A stretch of 64,000 bases of DNA from Marinigracilibium pacificum (GCF_012926615.1 NZ_JABBNU010000013.1:82021-146020), one strand, 5' to 3'; positions 34,505-43,776 are shown, numbered from the stretch's first letter. A program made the numbers and translations. The notes: a model not told the origin generated them from the sequence alone.

Positions 34505-35699
34505 TTTATTCAATGATATTGATGAAAAGTACTTTTTGAGTTTAATACAACGCTTTTATCCTTTGTCTAAAAAGCAGATAGTCTCAAATAATCATCTATT
34601 TACAGGGAGCAAGCTTATTTTTAATAAGAATATCCTATGGGATATTGAACAAATCGATGCTTATTATAACTCTATTAACTGGATTGTTTTATCAAACTAT
34701 CAAAATATAGATTGGAGCTATGAACTGGTACATAAATATAAAGATCATCTAGACTGGATGTATCTTTCACGAAACGAAGGTTTGCCATGGTCATATAAAT
34801 TTTTAGAAGTTTTTAACGAGTATGTTCATCTGGACGAAGTTTCAGCTCATATTTCTAAATTATTTACCTATGATTTTATTGTAAATCACAAGGAAAAGAT
34901 TACGTTCAGGTCATTAAGTAACAATAAAAACCTTAATTGGCAGAAGGATATTTTAGAGGAATGTGAAGATGATTTGAGACTAAAGGAAATGTATTATAAT
35001 CCGGGGCTTCCATGGAGTGAGAATCTCGTTTTGGATTTTTTTGCCGATCATTGGACGAATAGTGAATGGAGAGGGTTTTCAAAAAATAAAGGGTTTGATT
35101 GGGTAGGATATCTTTTATATAGTGATGAAATAAAGCTTAAGATAGATTGGAACAATTTATCTTTAAATGAAGGGATAAATTGGACGGAAGAGTTTATTAA
35201 TCATTTTAGTTCAGCTTTGAACTGGAAAGGATTGACAATTAATAAGGGATTACCATGGTCAGAGTCTTTGATTAGAAAATTTGAAAGTAAGTGGACATGG
35301 TTTGGTTATGAGTCAATATGGACTAATTATGCTATTCCATGGAATGAAAGTTTGATATCAGATTATGAAAAGAAATGTGATTGGGATAGGGTTTCTGAAA
35401 ATAGAAACGTTGAATGGACTGAAAATCTGATAGATAAATACGAAGATAAATGGGCATGGGCAATACTAAGTAGAAACCCCTCTTTGCCTTGGTCTGAATC
35501 TTTTATCGATAAGTATAAAGCTAAATTTGACTGGGTAGGTATATCTTCAAATGAAGGAATTCCTTGGAATGAAAATTTGTTCTTAAAATACAAGGATAAT
35601 TTGGACATGGATTTTGTTGTGTGGAATAAAAATTTTGCTGAAAGAATCATAAATAAAATACCATCTACTGAAATTGATGAGTACTTAAAGTCTATATAA
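34497..35699 (+). CDS. Trp-rich tandem-repeat protein in the cassette array
   Basis: The ATG at 34497 overlaps the preceding stop by 8 bases; a TTG at 34491 is also in frame. The 400-residue cytoplasmic protein consists of about 11 degenerate repeats of roughly 33 residues. Each has the pattern WxxLSxNxGLPWSExLIxKY, for example NEGLPWS, NPGLPWSENL, KGLPWSESLI, NYAIPWNESLI, NPSLPWSESF and NEGIPWNENL. Such repeats form solenoids, and the protein has no export signal. Its coupling to an Imm11/43-like gene suggests a second immunity or accessory protein of the same cassette. It is not matched to a named family. Confidence 0.6.
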   Translation: MNSLFNDIDEKYFLSLIQRFYPLSKKQIVSNNHLFTGSKLIFNKNILWDIEQIDAYYNSINWIVLSNYQNIDWSYELVHKYKDHLDWMYLSRNEGLPWSYKFLEVFNEYVHLDEVSAHISKLFTYDFIVNHKEKITFRSLSNNKNLNWQKDILEECEDDLRLKEMYYNPGLPWSENLVLDFFADHWTNSEWRGFSKNKGFDWVGYLLYSDEIKLKIDWNNLSLNEGINWTEEFINHFSSALNWKGLTINKGLPWSESLIRKFESKWTWFGYESIWTNYAIPWNESLISDYEKKCDWDRVSENRNVEWTENLIDKYEDKWAWAILSRNPSLPWSESFIDKYKAKFDWVGISSNEGIPWNENLFLKYKDNLDMDFVVWNKNFAERIINKIPSTEIDEYLKSI

Positions 35700-35703
35700 A
35701 TTA

Positions 35704-35938
35704 ATCCTCTTTTGGTGCAAGATTGATCTTGTGCTATTATCGCCCACTATCTGGAGTGTAGCGATAGCGTAACTTCAGACTATTAATGAAAAGCAGGGAT
35801 TGTATTCCGGTCAAATAAAGTAGTTATATTTCTTCCTGTTAATCTTTATAAATCCCGGTCAATCACTAATTCGCATAGCTTTTTCAGCATTACGTGTGCT
35901 TTACAAATGATCCTTTGCATTAAATTATTTCTTGCCCC
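35704..35938 (+). mobile_element. RAYT-derived element, copy E5
   Basis: A left hairpin GCAAGAT-TG-ATCTTGTGC lies at about 35717-35734. It is followed by a region whose bases 35750-35864 align without gaps to E3 (31865-31979). The right part (35865-35939) lacks the MSRK start and the G-run terminus seen in E2 and E3, and finishes in TTGCCCCC just before the stop codon of the next gene. It is a degenerate copy closing the array. Confidence 0.55.
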
Positions 35939-35939
35939 C

Positions 35940-36452
35940 TCAATCAACTTTATTCAATGTCATTTCAAAAAACTGGAACCAGTCATTTTCACGTTTGTAT
36001 TCACCTGTCTCATACCATTGACCCTGATCATTTAGTGCGATAATGTAACGCATGTTATCATTTGGATACCAGTAAAACTTGCCGTCGATTAATTCTCCTT
36101 TAAATTCGCCCTTTCTGCCATTTTGCAAATAAGACCGGAATGAGTATAAGTTCTGTTCTTTATCATACGACACAATGGCCATTGCATTGTGTACAATTTT
36201 GCCTTCATTCATTCCAAGCCCTTCAATTAGTAGTGTAGTACTATCTAGCTTGAACTGAATGTTTTCTGTTTGTTTAAAGGTCATTTTTTGCCTGTCCGGA
36301 GTATACATCCAGCCTTCACCTTTCCATTTTCCTGCCATGAAATGGAGCTTTGAGACTTCTGTTTTTGACTCTGTATCTGTCTCAAACGATTGGGCAAACG
36401 ATAAATTCATGCAAAGAAACAATGCCAATAAAGTAAGGGATTTAGTTTTCAT
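35940..36452 (-). CDS. Exported DUF1579-like beta-barrel protein
   Basis: This 170-residue protein has a signal peptide ending SFAQ (about residue 21). The mature part begins with LHFMAGKWKGEGWMYTPD and continues in antiparallel strands (VSYDKEQNLYSFRSYLQNG, GKFYWYPNDNMRYIIALND). It resembles the DUF1579 group of small calycin-like proteins ('FLAGxWxGEG'). Function is unknown. Its last 68 bases are duplicated at 33564-33631, which makes the 3' end of this gene the apparent boundary of the last cassette insertion. The gene itself is intact. Confidence 0.65.
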   Translation of the reverse strand: MKTKSLTLLALFLCMNLSFAQSFETDTESKTEVSKLHFMAGKWKGEGWMYTPDRQKMTFKQTENIQFKLDSTTLLIEGLGMNEGKIVHNAMAIVSYDKEQNLYSFRSYLQNGRKGEFKGELIDGKFYWYPNDNMRYIIALNDQGQWYETGEYKRENDWFQFFEMTLNKVD

Positions 36453-36577
36453 AGTGGTGTGGTTTGCTTGTTGATTATTAAGAATTTGATTTTCAGTTAA
36501 TTAAATATAATTGATGTCAAAGAATAATCAAATATTGTAAAGATGTAAATAAGATTGAATAATCAAATATAGATCAA

Positions 36578-37285
36578 TTAAACAGCCCCATTTAACTCTT
36601 TTTCTATATCTACCCTGATACGCTCGACATTTTCCTTGACCAGATTGTATTGGTTGAGTATAAATTTTCTGTTTACTTCCATTTTCCAAAAATAAAGAAG
36701 GAGTGTTTTTCTATCATTTTCGGAGATATTAATGGGCATTGTTATTTCTAAAATAGCATTGTTATCATCCAATTTTATCGCTGGAGAAAGAAGCCTGTTT
36801 ATTTCCTTAAAGTAGTTTTCGAAAAATTGAAGTTCATAATAGTTCTCTTCCAGCTTTTCGAGAGTCTTATAATCATATTCGTAAAGTGAAATCAGATCTG
36901 CTCTAAGCGAATCGTTTTTGATGAGTTCAAGGCCTTTGGATTTAAGGGTCTCATATCCCGAGGTATTTTGCAGGGTAACGAAATCACGGGTCAGATAATG
37001 GTAGTGGTATATTAATGAGTCTTTTGGAAAAGGTTGATTGTCAAGTATTTTTCTGAAATAGTTTATAGACTGGATCCCGCTTTTATGACCATCTTCATTG
37101 GCATTAATGTCAACTATGTCTTTTTCGAGTCCATTATATATCTCGGTCAGGATTTTTCTTTCGGCATTATTGTTCCTCCTGTTATCATTCCAGTTGTTTA
37201 ATGCAAAGGCAGATGCAACGGCAATGAAGATCATTAAAAACTCAAAACTGTATTTTTTCCACTTTCTGGATTTTGACTTTTTCAC
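36578..37285 (-). CDS. Single-pass membrane protein, DUF6090-like
   Basis: The frame opens with a TTG at 37330, but the GTG at 37285 gives the more usual N-terminus (KKSKSRKWKKYSFEFLMIF); no ATG precedes the membrane segment, so the start is uncertain. A single transmembrane helix is followed by ALNNWNDNRRN, as in the DUF6090 family of Bacteroidota (basic stretch, one helix, 'NNWN'). A helical soluble domain of about 190 residues follows. The role is unknown. No partner gene is adjacent. Confidence 0.55.
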   Translation of the reverse strand: MKKSKSRKWKKYSFEFLMIFIAVASAFALNNWNDNRRNNNAERKILTEIYNGLEKDIVDINANEDGHKSGIQSINYFRKILDNQPFPKDSLIYHYHYLTRDFVTLQNTSGYETLKSKGLELIKNDSLRADLISLYEYDYKTLEKLEENYYELQFFENYFKEINRLLSPAIKLDDNNAILEITMPINISENDRKTLLLYFWKMEVNRKFILNQYNLVKENVERIRVDIEKELNGAV

Positions 37286-37550
37286 AGGTGTTGAATTAAA
37301 AATTTTTAGTTGATAGTTATATGGTGTCAAACCTTCATTTACATTACAAATTGTAAAACTTATGAAGATGAAGGGTTATATAATATTATCAAGATATCTT
37401 AAAAATTGAAAAATGTCTAATATTATGATTCTGAATATCATCATCTAAACATCCAAACTGAACTTTTAATATATTATTAATCTGAATTATAATTTAGAAT
37501 GGTAGTATAATCGGTATGAAAATTTTGGAACGATAAGGTCTGATTAGGCA

Positions 37551-37587
37551 CAAAAATAAAGCTGTTTCGTGATCGAAACAGCTTTTT
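37551..37587 (-). terminator. Terminator of the suf operon
   Basis: AAAGCTGTTTCG (37558-37569) and CGAAACAGCTTT (37574-37585) form a 12-bp stem with a 4-base loop. On the minus strand the stem is followed by TATTTTTG, so it ends transcription coming from the suf genes. Confidence 0.8.
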
Positions 37588-37604
37588 TATCAATAATCTA
37601 ATTC

Positions 37605-38024
37605 TTATGAGCAATATTCTTCGAATACTCCTTCAAGATGCTGAGCGATCAATTGTGCAGGAGCACCTTCAATCTGATGTCTCTCAACAAAATGTACCAG
37701 GTCGCCATCTTTAAATAGTGCGATACTTGGTGAAGAAGGAGGGTAAGGAAGAGTCATTTCTCTAACTTTATTAACAGCTTCGCCATCAACTCCTGCAAAT
37801 ACAGTTGTCAAATGATCAGGCTTAACGTCTGAATCTTCTACAGCCATTCTTACGCCTGGTCTTGCAGCACCTGCAGCACAACCACATACCGAGTTAATAA
37901 CTACCAAAGTAGTACCTTTATTCTCAGCAAAGTGTTGCTCTACTTCTTCAGCTGTTCTTAATTCTTTAAATCCTATATCTGTTAATTCTGCACGCATTGG
38001 TGCAACTAATTCTGCTGGATACAT
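37605..38024 (-). CDS. BrxA/BrxB-type bacilliredoxin
   Basis: This 139-residue cytoplasmic thioredoxin-fold protein has the motif NSVCGCAAGAARPG near residue 50. The CGC pair in this setting marks the YphP/YqiW (BrxA/BrxB) family, which removes bacillithiol from thiols in Firmicutes; a low-molecular-weight thiol role is the family expectation here. It is the last gene of the suf operon, 18 bp after the SufT-like gene. That placement fits protection or redox control of Fe-S cluster assembly. Confidence 0.8.
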   Translation of the reverse strand: MYPAELVAPMRAELTDIGFKELRTAEEVEQHFAENKGTTLVVINSVCGCAAGAARPGVRMAVEDSDVKPDHLTTVFAGVDGEAVNKVREMTLPYPPSSPSIALFKDGDLVHFVERHQIEGAPAQLIAQHLEGVFEEYCS

Positions 38025-38042
38025 ATTGATTTATTTCTGTTT

Positions 38043-38360
38043 TTATAAAAATCCAAGTTCTAATTTTGCCGCTTCACTCATCATATCCTGAGTAAATGGC
38101 GGATCGAATGTTAATTCAACCTGAACGTCATTCAATTCTTCTATTTCTTTAACTGCCTTCTCTACATTACCAGGAATTTCTTCCGCAGCAGGGCATGAAG
38201 GTGAAGTCAGTGTCATCAGGATATGAACATTATTTACCGGAAAGAAATTAATCTCATAGATTAATCCAAGCTCGTAGATATCTACAGGAATTTCCGGATC
38301 GTAAACAGTCTTTATCGCTGCAACTACTTTATCTTTCAGTTCTCTTTGTTCAGGATTCAT
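38043..38360 (-). CDS. SufT-like DUF59 Fe-S assembly factor
   Basis: This 105-residue protein is a single DUF59/MIP18-type domain with the signature VYDPEIPVDIYELGLIYEI and TLTSPSCPAAEEIP, whose conserved Cys is the likely cluster-handling residue. Proteins of this family help mature Fe-S enzymes and are commonly linked to suf genes. It sits 8 bp after sufE, inside the operon. The start at 38360 is ATG and gives the usual length. Confidence 0.85.
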   Translation of the reverse strand: MNPEQRELKDKVVAAIKTVYDPEIPVDIYELGLIYEINFFPVNNVHILMTLTSPSCPAAEEIPGNVEKAVKEIEELNDVQVELTFDPPFTQDMMSEAAKLELGFL

Positions 38361-38368
38361 ATTAATAA

Positions 38369-38794
38369 TTAATTTGAAACTTTTTGAAGTACCATAGCAT
38401 CAAGCTTCATTTGCTTGATCATCGCACCAAAGCCATTACTACGTTGAGTACCTATAAACCGATTCATTCCGATCTTTTCTGCAAAGTATATATCTGCATG
38501 AAGGATATCGTCAGGAGTCTGTCCGGAGAATACTCTAATCAGTAAACTAACCAGTCCTTTTGTAATGGCAGTATTACTGTCTGCTTCATAAACGACTTTT
38601 CCGTCTTCAAGTTTAGCATTTAACCAAACTTTTGACTGACAGCCTTTTACAATATGTTCTTCATCGCGTTTGTCTTCAGGATAATCAGGTAATTTTTGCC
38701 CTAATTCCATCAAATAGACGTTAGACATTTCCATGTCACCATCTAATAACCCAAACTCTTCGATGATATTATTTTGTGCTTCTTGTATTGTCAT
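38369..38794 (-). CDS. sufE: Cysteine desulfuration protein SufE
   Basis: The start is taken at the ATG at 38794 (MTIQEAQNNIIEEF), four bases after the sufS stop; the longer frame to 38806 begins with TTG. The 141-residue protein has the sulfur-accepting cysteine in VKGCQSKVWL. The C-terminal helix and strand arrangement is that of SufE. It takes persulfide sulfur from SufS and passes it to the SufBCD scaffold in the cytoplasm. Confidence 0.9.
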   Translation of the reverse strand: MTIQEAQNNIIEEFGLLDGDMEMSNVYLMELGQKLPDYPEDKRDEEHIVKGCQSKVWLNAKLEDGKVVYEADSNTAITKGLVSLLIRVFSGQTPDDILHADIYFAEKIGMNRFIGTQRSNGFGAMIKQMKLDAMVLQKVSN

Positions 38795-38798
38795 TAAT

Positions 38799-40040
38799 CT
38801 ATCCAAAAATTTTAACCACCTTTTGCAAGCTGGCTATCATTGCATCCACTTCTTCTTTAGTATTATATACGGAAAATGATGCCCTTACTGTTCCTTCAAT
38901 ATTGAAAAGATCCATCAGGGGCTGTGTACAGTGATGACCTGTACGAACTGCAACACCTGCAGAATCTAGCATTTGTCCGATGTCAAATGGATGAATATTG
39001 TCAAATAAGAATGAAATTACACCTACTTTTTCAGCAGCAGTGCCATAGAATTTTATGTTTTCAAATTCTGAAAGCTTTTCCATTGCATAATCGTGAAGCC
39101 CCATCTCATGACTCATGATATTTTCCTTACCAATTTTATTGATAAAGTGGATAGCCTCTTTTAATGCAACTACATCGCCAATGTTAGGGGTTCCTGCTTC
39201 GAATTTATATGGAATATCATTCCAGCTACTTTTCTTAAATGTAACCTCGCTGATCATTTCCCCACCACCCTGATAAGGAGGCATTGATTCTAACAGCTGT
39301 CTTTTTCCATATAAGACACCTACACCGGTAGGACCGTACATTTTATGTCCTGAAAATGCCAGAAAATCACAATCGATATCCTGAACATCAAAGGGTAGGT
39401 GAGAAGCAGCCTGTGCACCATCAATCATTGTAACAGCGCCCACTTTATGCGCTTCTGCAACAATTTGTTTCACAGGATTTATTGTTCCCAGGGAATTAGA
39501 AGCATATACAACCGACACAATCTTCACTTTGTCTGAAAGCATCGATTTATAAGCATCAAAGTCTAGCTCACCTCGATCATTTACCGGGATAATTTTTAAT
39601 TCAGCACCTTTTTCTTCGCAAATCAGCTGCCATGGCACAATGTTACTATGGTGCTCCATTGCACTGATTATCACTATATCTCCTTCACTAAGAAACTTAC
39701 GACCATAAGAAGAAGCAACTAGATTAATACTATCAGTTGTCCCTTTAGTGAAAATCACTTCTTCCTTTTCAGGGGCATTGATAAATTGCTTAACTACCTC
39801 TCGAGTTTCTTCAAAAGCGGTAGTTGCACGCTCTGCCAATGTATGAATACCTCTGTGGATATTTGCATTGTCTTTGGTATAGTAATGCTCCAGCGATTCA
39901 ATAACCTGTTTTGGTTTTTGCGTCGTAGCTGCATTATCAAAATATGCCAATGGCTTTTTGTTAACCAACTGATGCAATACCGGGAACTGGTCGCGGATAT
40001 CCTTAATATTTATCGGTTTTGGTGCTGTGTCGACAGACAT
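38799..40040 (-). CDS. sufS: SufS cysteine desulfurase
   Basis: This 413-residue PLP enzyme releases sulfur from cysteine as a persulfide for cluster assembly. The PLP lysine lies in AFSGHKMYGPTGVGVLYG, and the catalytic cysteine in RTGHHCTQPLMD near the C-terminus. Other class V aminotransferase features are present (YFDNAATTQKP near the start, EHHSNIVPWQ). Length and motif order are those of group II (SufS) desulfurases. It lies between sufD and sufE, with 3 bp to sufD. Confidence 0.95.
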   Translation of the reverse strand: MSVDTAPKPINIKDIRDQFPVLHQLVNKKPLAYFDNAATTQKPKQVIESLEHYYTKDNANIHRGIHTLAERATTAFEETREVVKQFINAPEKEEVIFTKGTTDSINLVASSYGRKFLSEGDIVIISAMEHHSNIVPWQLICEEKGAELKIIPVNDRGELDFDAYKSMLSDKVKIVSVVYASNSLGTINPVKQIVAEAHKVGAVTMIDGAQAASHLPFDVQDIDCDFLAFSGHKMYGPTGVGVLYGKRQLLESMPPYQGGGEMISEVTFKKSSWNDIPYKFEAGTPNIGDVVALKEAIHFINKIGKENIMSHEMGLHDYAMEKLSEFENIKFYGTAAEKVGVISFLFDNIHPFDIGQMLDSAGVAVRTGHHCTQPLMDLFNIEGTVRASFSVYNTKEEVDAMIASLQKVVKIFG

Positions 40041-40043
40041 TAA

Positions 40044-41369
40044 TTAAAAGTTTTTTTGTAAACGCTCAGAAATCAGGTTGTCAAGATACTTTCTAACCTG
40101 CTCGTTACCAATGTGTTCAACAATATCCATAGCAAATGCATAAAGCAATAATGCTCTGGCAGATTGTTTGTCCATACCTCGAGATCTCAGGTAAAATAAT
40201 TGTTCCGGGTCGATCTGTCCGGTAGTAGCTCCATGAGAACATTTAACATCGTCAGCCCAGATTTCTAACTGAGGCTTTGTATTTATTGTTGCGTCTTTAG
40301 ATAAAAGTACGTTTCTATTAGACTGAAAAGCATTTGTTTTTTGTGCATCCTGTCTAACGAAAATTTTACCATTAAAAACACCGGTAGATTTTTCATCGAA
40401 AACACCTTTGTACAACTCATTGCTTTCGGCATGAGGCATACGGTGATCAACTGAAGTATGGTGGTCAACATGGTGGTTGTCTTTCAATAGTGAAAGTCCA
40501 TACATATTAGCTTCACAATGGCTTGCATCTAATGCAATATTCAGGTTATTTCTAACCATCATTCCACCAAACGATAGGGTAGTAGATGTGAAATTGCTGT
40601 GTTCATCCTGCCATACCTGAGTATTTCCAACATGAACATTGCCATTGTGCTCACTCTGAATCTTATAGTACTTAACTACTGCACTTTTATTGACAACAAT
40701 CTCAGATACGATATTGGTCAAACTGTGATTTTCACCAATTGTATCAAATTTCTCAATGATTTCACCCTGTGAATTTTCTCCAAATATAAATAAGTTGTGA
40801 GGGTGAGTAATCACGCCTCCTTCATTTGTATAATTAAGGTAATAGATCATTACAGGTTTTGTAAGGATCTGACCTTTTTTGATATTGATGAAGATACCTT
40901 CGTCAGTTAGCGAATCATTGATTGCTGTAAACGGATCTGAATCCGGAGTTGCATGTTTTCCGAAGTTGTCGATACATTCTTTTTCACCTGCAGCGAAAGC
41001 TTCTTTGATAGTCATAAGGTTGATTTCCTTTGAAAGCTCATCCCAATGACTAAGTTCCTTATTTAAAATACCGTTAACGAAAAAGATATCATAAGCTTCA
41101 AGATCCTGAATTACCCTATCTTTAATAGTTTGTTCAGGAACATTAGCAGTTCTATTCCAATCGTCCTCAACAAAGTTTTTGTCTATTACTTTATCAAGTC
41201 CGGTATATTTATATTCTTCGTTTTTTCTTGAAGGCGTACCAACTTTCAGGTATGAATCAAAGCTTTCTTTTCTGAAAGAATGAAAATCACTTGATTTTTC
41301 ACCATTGAGTTGCTTTTCCCAATTTTCAAATCGAGCCTTCAGCCCTTCTTTGTTATAAAGTTCTGGCAT
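40044..41369 (-). CDS. sufD: FeS assembly protein SufD
   Basis: The frame extends to 41432, but the ATG at 41369 (MPELYNKEG) avoids overlap with sufC and gives the normal size of 441 residues. The C-terminal beta-helix region contains HVDHHTSVDHRMPHAESNEL and DVKCSHGATTGQIDPEQLFY, which are SufB/SufD family hallmarks. SufD joins SufB and SufC in the SufBC2D scaffold complex. It is placed in the conserved order sufB-C-D-S-E. Confidence 0.93.
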   Translation of the reverse strand: MPELYNKEGLKARFENWEKQLNGEKSSDFHSFRKESFDSYLKVGTPSRKNEEYKYTGLDKVIDKNFVEDDWNRTANVPEQTIKDRVIQDLEAYDIFFVNGILNKELSHWDELSKEINLMTIKEAFAAGEKECIDNFGKHATPDSDPFTAINDSLTDEGIFINIKKGQILTKPVMIYYLNYTNEGGVITHPHNLFIFGENSQGEIIEKFDTIGENHSLTNIVSEIVVNKSAVVKYYKIQSEHNGNVHVGNTQVWQDEHSNFTSTTLSFGGMMVRNNLNIALDASHCEANMYGLSLLKDNHHVDHHTSVDHRMPHAESNELYKGVFDEKSTGVFNGKIFVRQDAQKTNAFQSNRNVLLSKDATINTKPQLEIWADDVKCSHGATTGQIDPEQLFYLRSRGMDKQSARALLLYAFAMDIVEHIGNEQVRKYLDNLISERLQKNF

Positions 41370-41400
41370 GGAAGTATTTCTTTTTTCAGTTAACGTTTTA

Positions 41401-42153
41401 TTAAACAGCAGCTTCGTCTTTAATCCAGTCATAGCCCTTTTCTTCTAATTCAAGAGCTAGTTCTTTAGTACCAGATTTTACGATTCTACCTTTGTAAAGA
41501 ACGTGAACATAATCAGGGACAATGTAATCTAGCAATCTCTGGTAGTGAGTAACTACGATAGTTGCATTGTCTTCAGATTTTAGTTTATTAACACCGTTGG
41601 CAACAATTCTTAATGCGTCAATATCCAATCCCGAATCAGTTTCATCAAGAATCTTCAATTTAGGCTCAAGCATAGCCATTTGAAATACTTCATTTCTTTT
41701 CTTCTCACCACCAGAGAAACCTTCGTTTAAAGAACGACTTAATAAAGACTGATCGATCTCAACAAGTTTCATTTTCTCCTTAACTAAAGAAAGGAAAGAA
41801 ACTGCGTCAAGAGGATCCTGACCTCTGTGTTCTCTGATTTGATTTATAGATGTTTTTAAGAAGTTCGTAGTACTTACACCCGGAATTTCAACCGGATATT
41901 GGAAAGCTAGAAATACACCTTCTCTGGCTCTTTCTTCAGGATCCATTTCTAAAAGATCTTCACCATTATAGGTTACAGATCCACCAGTAACTTCATATTC
42001 CTCACGACCTGCAAGCACACTAGCTAAAGTACTTTTACCAGATCCGTTTGGTCCCATGATAGCATGTACTTCACCTGCTTTTACTTCCAGATTTATCCCT
42101 TTTAGTATTTCTTTTCCTTCAATTGAAGCTTTAAGATCTTCTATCTTTAACAT
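41401..42153 (-). CDS. sufC: Fe-S assembly ATPase SufC
   Basis: This 250-residue ABC-type ATPase has Walker A GPNGSGKSTLASVLAG, the signature GFSGGEKKRNE and Walker B KILDETDSGLD. The SGGEKKRNE sequence and the DETDSGLDIDAL segment are specific to SufC. It binds SufB and SufD and powers cluster assembly in the cytoplasm. It lies 37 bp after sufB and 31 bp before the chosen sufD start. Confidence 0.95.
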   Translation of the reverse strand: MLKIEDLKASIEGKEILKGINLEVKAGEVHAIMGPNGSGKSTLASVLAGREEYEVTGGSVTYNGEDLLEMDPEERAREGVFLAFQYPVEIPGVSTTNFLKTSINQIREHRGQDPLDAVSFLSLVKEKMKLVEIDQSLLSRSLNEGFSGGEKKRNEVFQMAMLEPKLKILDETDSGLDIDALRIVANGVNKLKSEDNATIVVTHYQRLLDYIVPDYVHVLYKGRIVKSGTKELALELEEKGYDWIKDEAAV

Positions 42154-42190
42154 TTTGATATGTATTCTGTTCTTAAAAGTTGTTTATTGA

Positions 42191-43636
42191 TTAACCTACG
42201 CTGCCTTCTAGAGTTAAGGCAAGTAATTTTTGAGCCTCTACAGCAAATTCCATTGGAAGCTGGTTTAGAACCTCTTTACAATAGCCATTTACAATTAGCG
42301 CAACAGCACTTTCTTCATCTATACCACGTTGCTGGCAATAGAAAATCTGGTCTTCACCGATTTTTGAAGTAGTAGCCTCGTGCTCGACCATCGCGGTTGA
42401 ATTTTTATTTTCAATGTATGGGAAGGTGTGGGCACCACATTTGTCTCCCATTAAAAGTGAATCACATTGAGAAAAGTTTCTGGCATTTTCAGCTCTCTTG
42501 TGGATTTGTACCAATCCTCTGTATGAGTTCTGGCTTTTACCTGCAGATACACCTTTAGATACAATTCTTGACTTGGTACCTTTTCCAAGGTGGATCATTT
42601 TAGTGCCTGTATCTGCCTGTTGCATATTATTAGTAACAGCAACAGAGTAGAATTCACCCTGAGAATAATCTCCTTTTAAAATACAACTCGGGTATTTCCA
42701 TGTAACGGCAGAGCCTGTTTCTACCTGCGTCCAGCTAATTTTAGCACGGTCACCGGCACAAATACCTCTTTTTGTTACGAAGTTATAGATACCACCTTTA
42801 CCATTCTTGTCACCAGGATACCAGTTTTGAACAGTAGAGTATTTAACTTCAGCATCAGTAGCAGCATAAATCTCAACTACAGCAGCATGAAGCTGGTTTT
42901 CGTCTCTCATTGGAGCGGTACATCCTTCAAGGTAAGATACATAAGACTCATCTTCAGCTACGATCAATGTTCTTTCAAACTGACCGGTGTTAGCTGCATT
43001 GATTCTGAAATATGTACTTAATTCCATCGGGCATCTTACACCTTTTGGAATATAGCAGAAAGATCCATCTGAGAATACAGCACTATTAAGCGCTGAGAAA
43101 TAGTTGTCGTTCATTGGAACAACAGACCCTAAGTATTTTTTTACTAATTCAGGATGTTCTTTAACTGCTTCTGAGAAAGAGCAGAAAATAATGCCAAGTT
43201 CACCCAGTTTATCTTTGAAGGTTGTTGCTACAGAAACACTATCCATTACAGCATCAACGGCAACACCAGTTAATCTTTTCTGTTCTTCTAACGAGATACC
43301 AAGTCTTTTGAAAGTTTCACGCAATTCCGGATCAATTTCATCCAGACTTTTAGGTGTTTTCTTTTGCTTTGGTGCTGAATAATAAATGATATCCTGATAA
43401 TTGATCTTAGGATACTCAACATTTGGCCATGTTGGTTCCTTCATAGTAATCCAATGACGATAAGCTTTTAATCGCCACTCGAGTAACCACTCAGGTTCAT
43501 TTTTTTTAGCTGAAATAAATCGAATGGTATTTTCATCAAGACCTTTTGGGGCTTCATCAGCCTCTATCTTGGTTTCCCATCCGTATTTATATTCGGACTG
43601 TGTAAATTCATTTAGAATTTCGGTATCTTTCGCCAT
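42191..43636 (-). CDS. sufB: FeS assembly scaffold SufB
   Basis: This 481-residue protein is the scaffold on which the cluster forms. It shows typical SufB segments: [60 protein letters not shown] and, near the C-terminus, [19 protein letters not shown]. It also has the conserved [16 protein letters not shown]. Length is normal. It is the first gene of the operon; a -7 box lies about 32 bases upstream. Confidence 0.95.
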   Translation of the reverse strand: MAKDTEILNEFTQSEYKYGWETKIEADEAPKGLDENTIRFISAKKNEPEWLLEWRLKAYRHWITMKEPTWPNVEYPKINYQDIIYYSAPKQKKTPKSLDEIDPELRETFKRLGISLEEQKRLTGVAVDAVMDSVSVATTFKDKLGELGIIFCSFSEAVKEHPELVKKYLGSVVPMNDNYFSALNSAVFSDGSFCYIPKGVRCPMELSTYFRINAANTGQFERTLIVAEDESYVSYLEGCTAPMRDENQLHAAVVEIYAATDAEVKYSTVQNWYPGDKNGKGGIYNFVTKRGICAGDRAKISWTQVETGSAVTWKYPSCILKGDYSQGEFYSVAVTNNMQQADTGTKMIHLGKGTKSRIVSKGVSAGKSQNSYRGLVQIHKRAENARNFSQCDSLLMGDKCGAHTFPYIENKNSTAMVEHEATTSKIGEDQIFYCQQRGIDEESAVALIVNGYCKEVLNQLPMEFAVEAQKLLALTLEGSVG

Positions 43637-43667
43637 GAACTCTCTTATTTAAATTAATTCTTAATAG

Positions 43668-43675
43668 CAAAACTA
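43668..43675 (-). promoter_or_regulatory. -7 box of the suf operon
   Basis: On the minus strand this reads TAGTTTTG, an exact match to TAnnTTTG, giving a leader of about 25 bases. No TTG lies 18-21 bases upstream, so the -33 part is missing or the promoter needs an activator. Confidence 0.45.
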
Positions 43676-43776
43676 CAACAAATTAACCGTTTCTTTGTTT
43701 AAACGGGATAGTATTTTACTGCTATTACGAGATTTTCCGGCGTAAAGATACCATTATTTAGAATATTTATAAATAA

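Noticed and set aside
29238..35938. The repeated elements as a CRISPR array
   Set aside because: The repeats are 80-700 bp, few, separated by genes of unequal length, and no cas gene is present.
33564..36007. The 68-bp repeat as a transposon target-site duplication
   Set aside because: It is far too long for a target duplication of known DNA transposons, and RAYT elements do not make long duplications; integration at a gene end or segmental duplication fits better.
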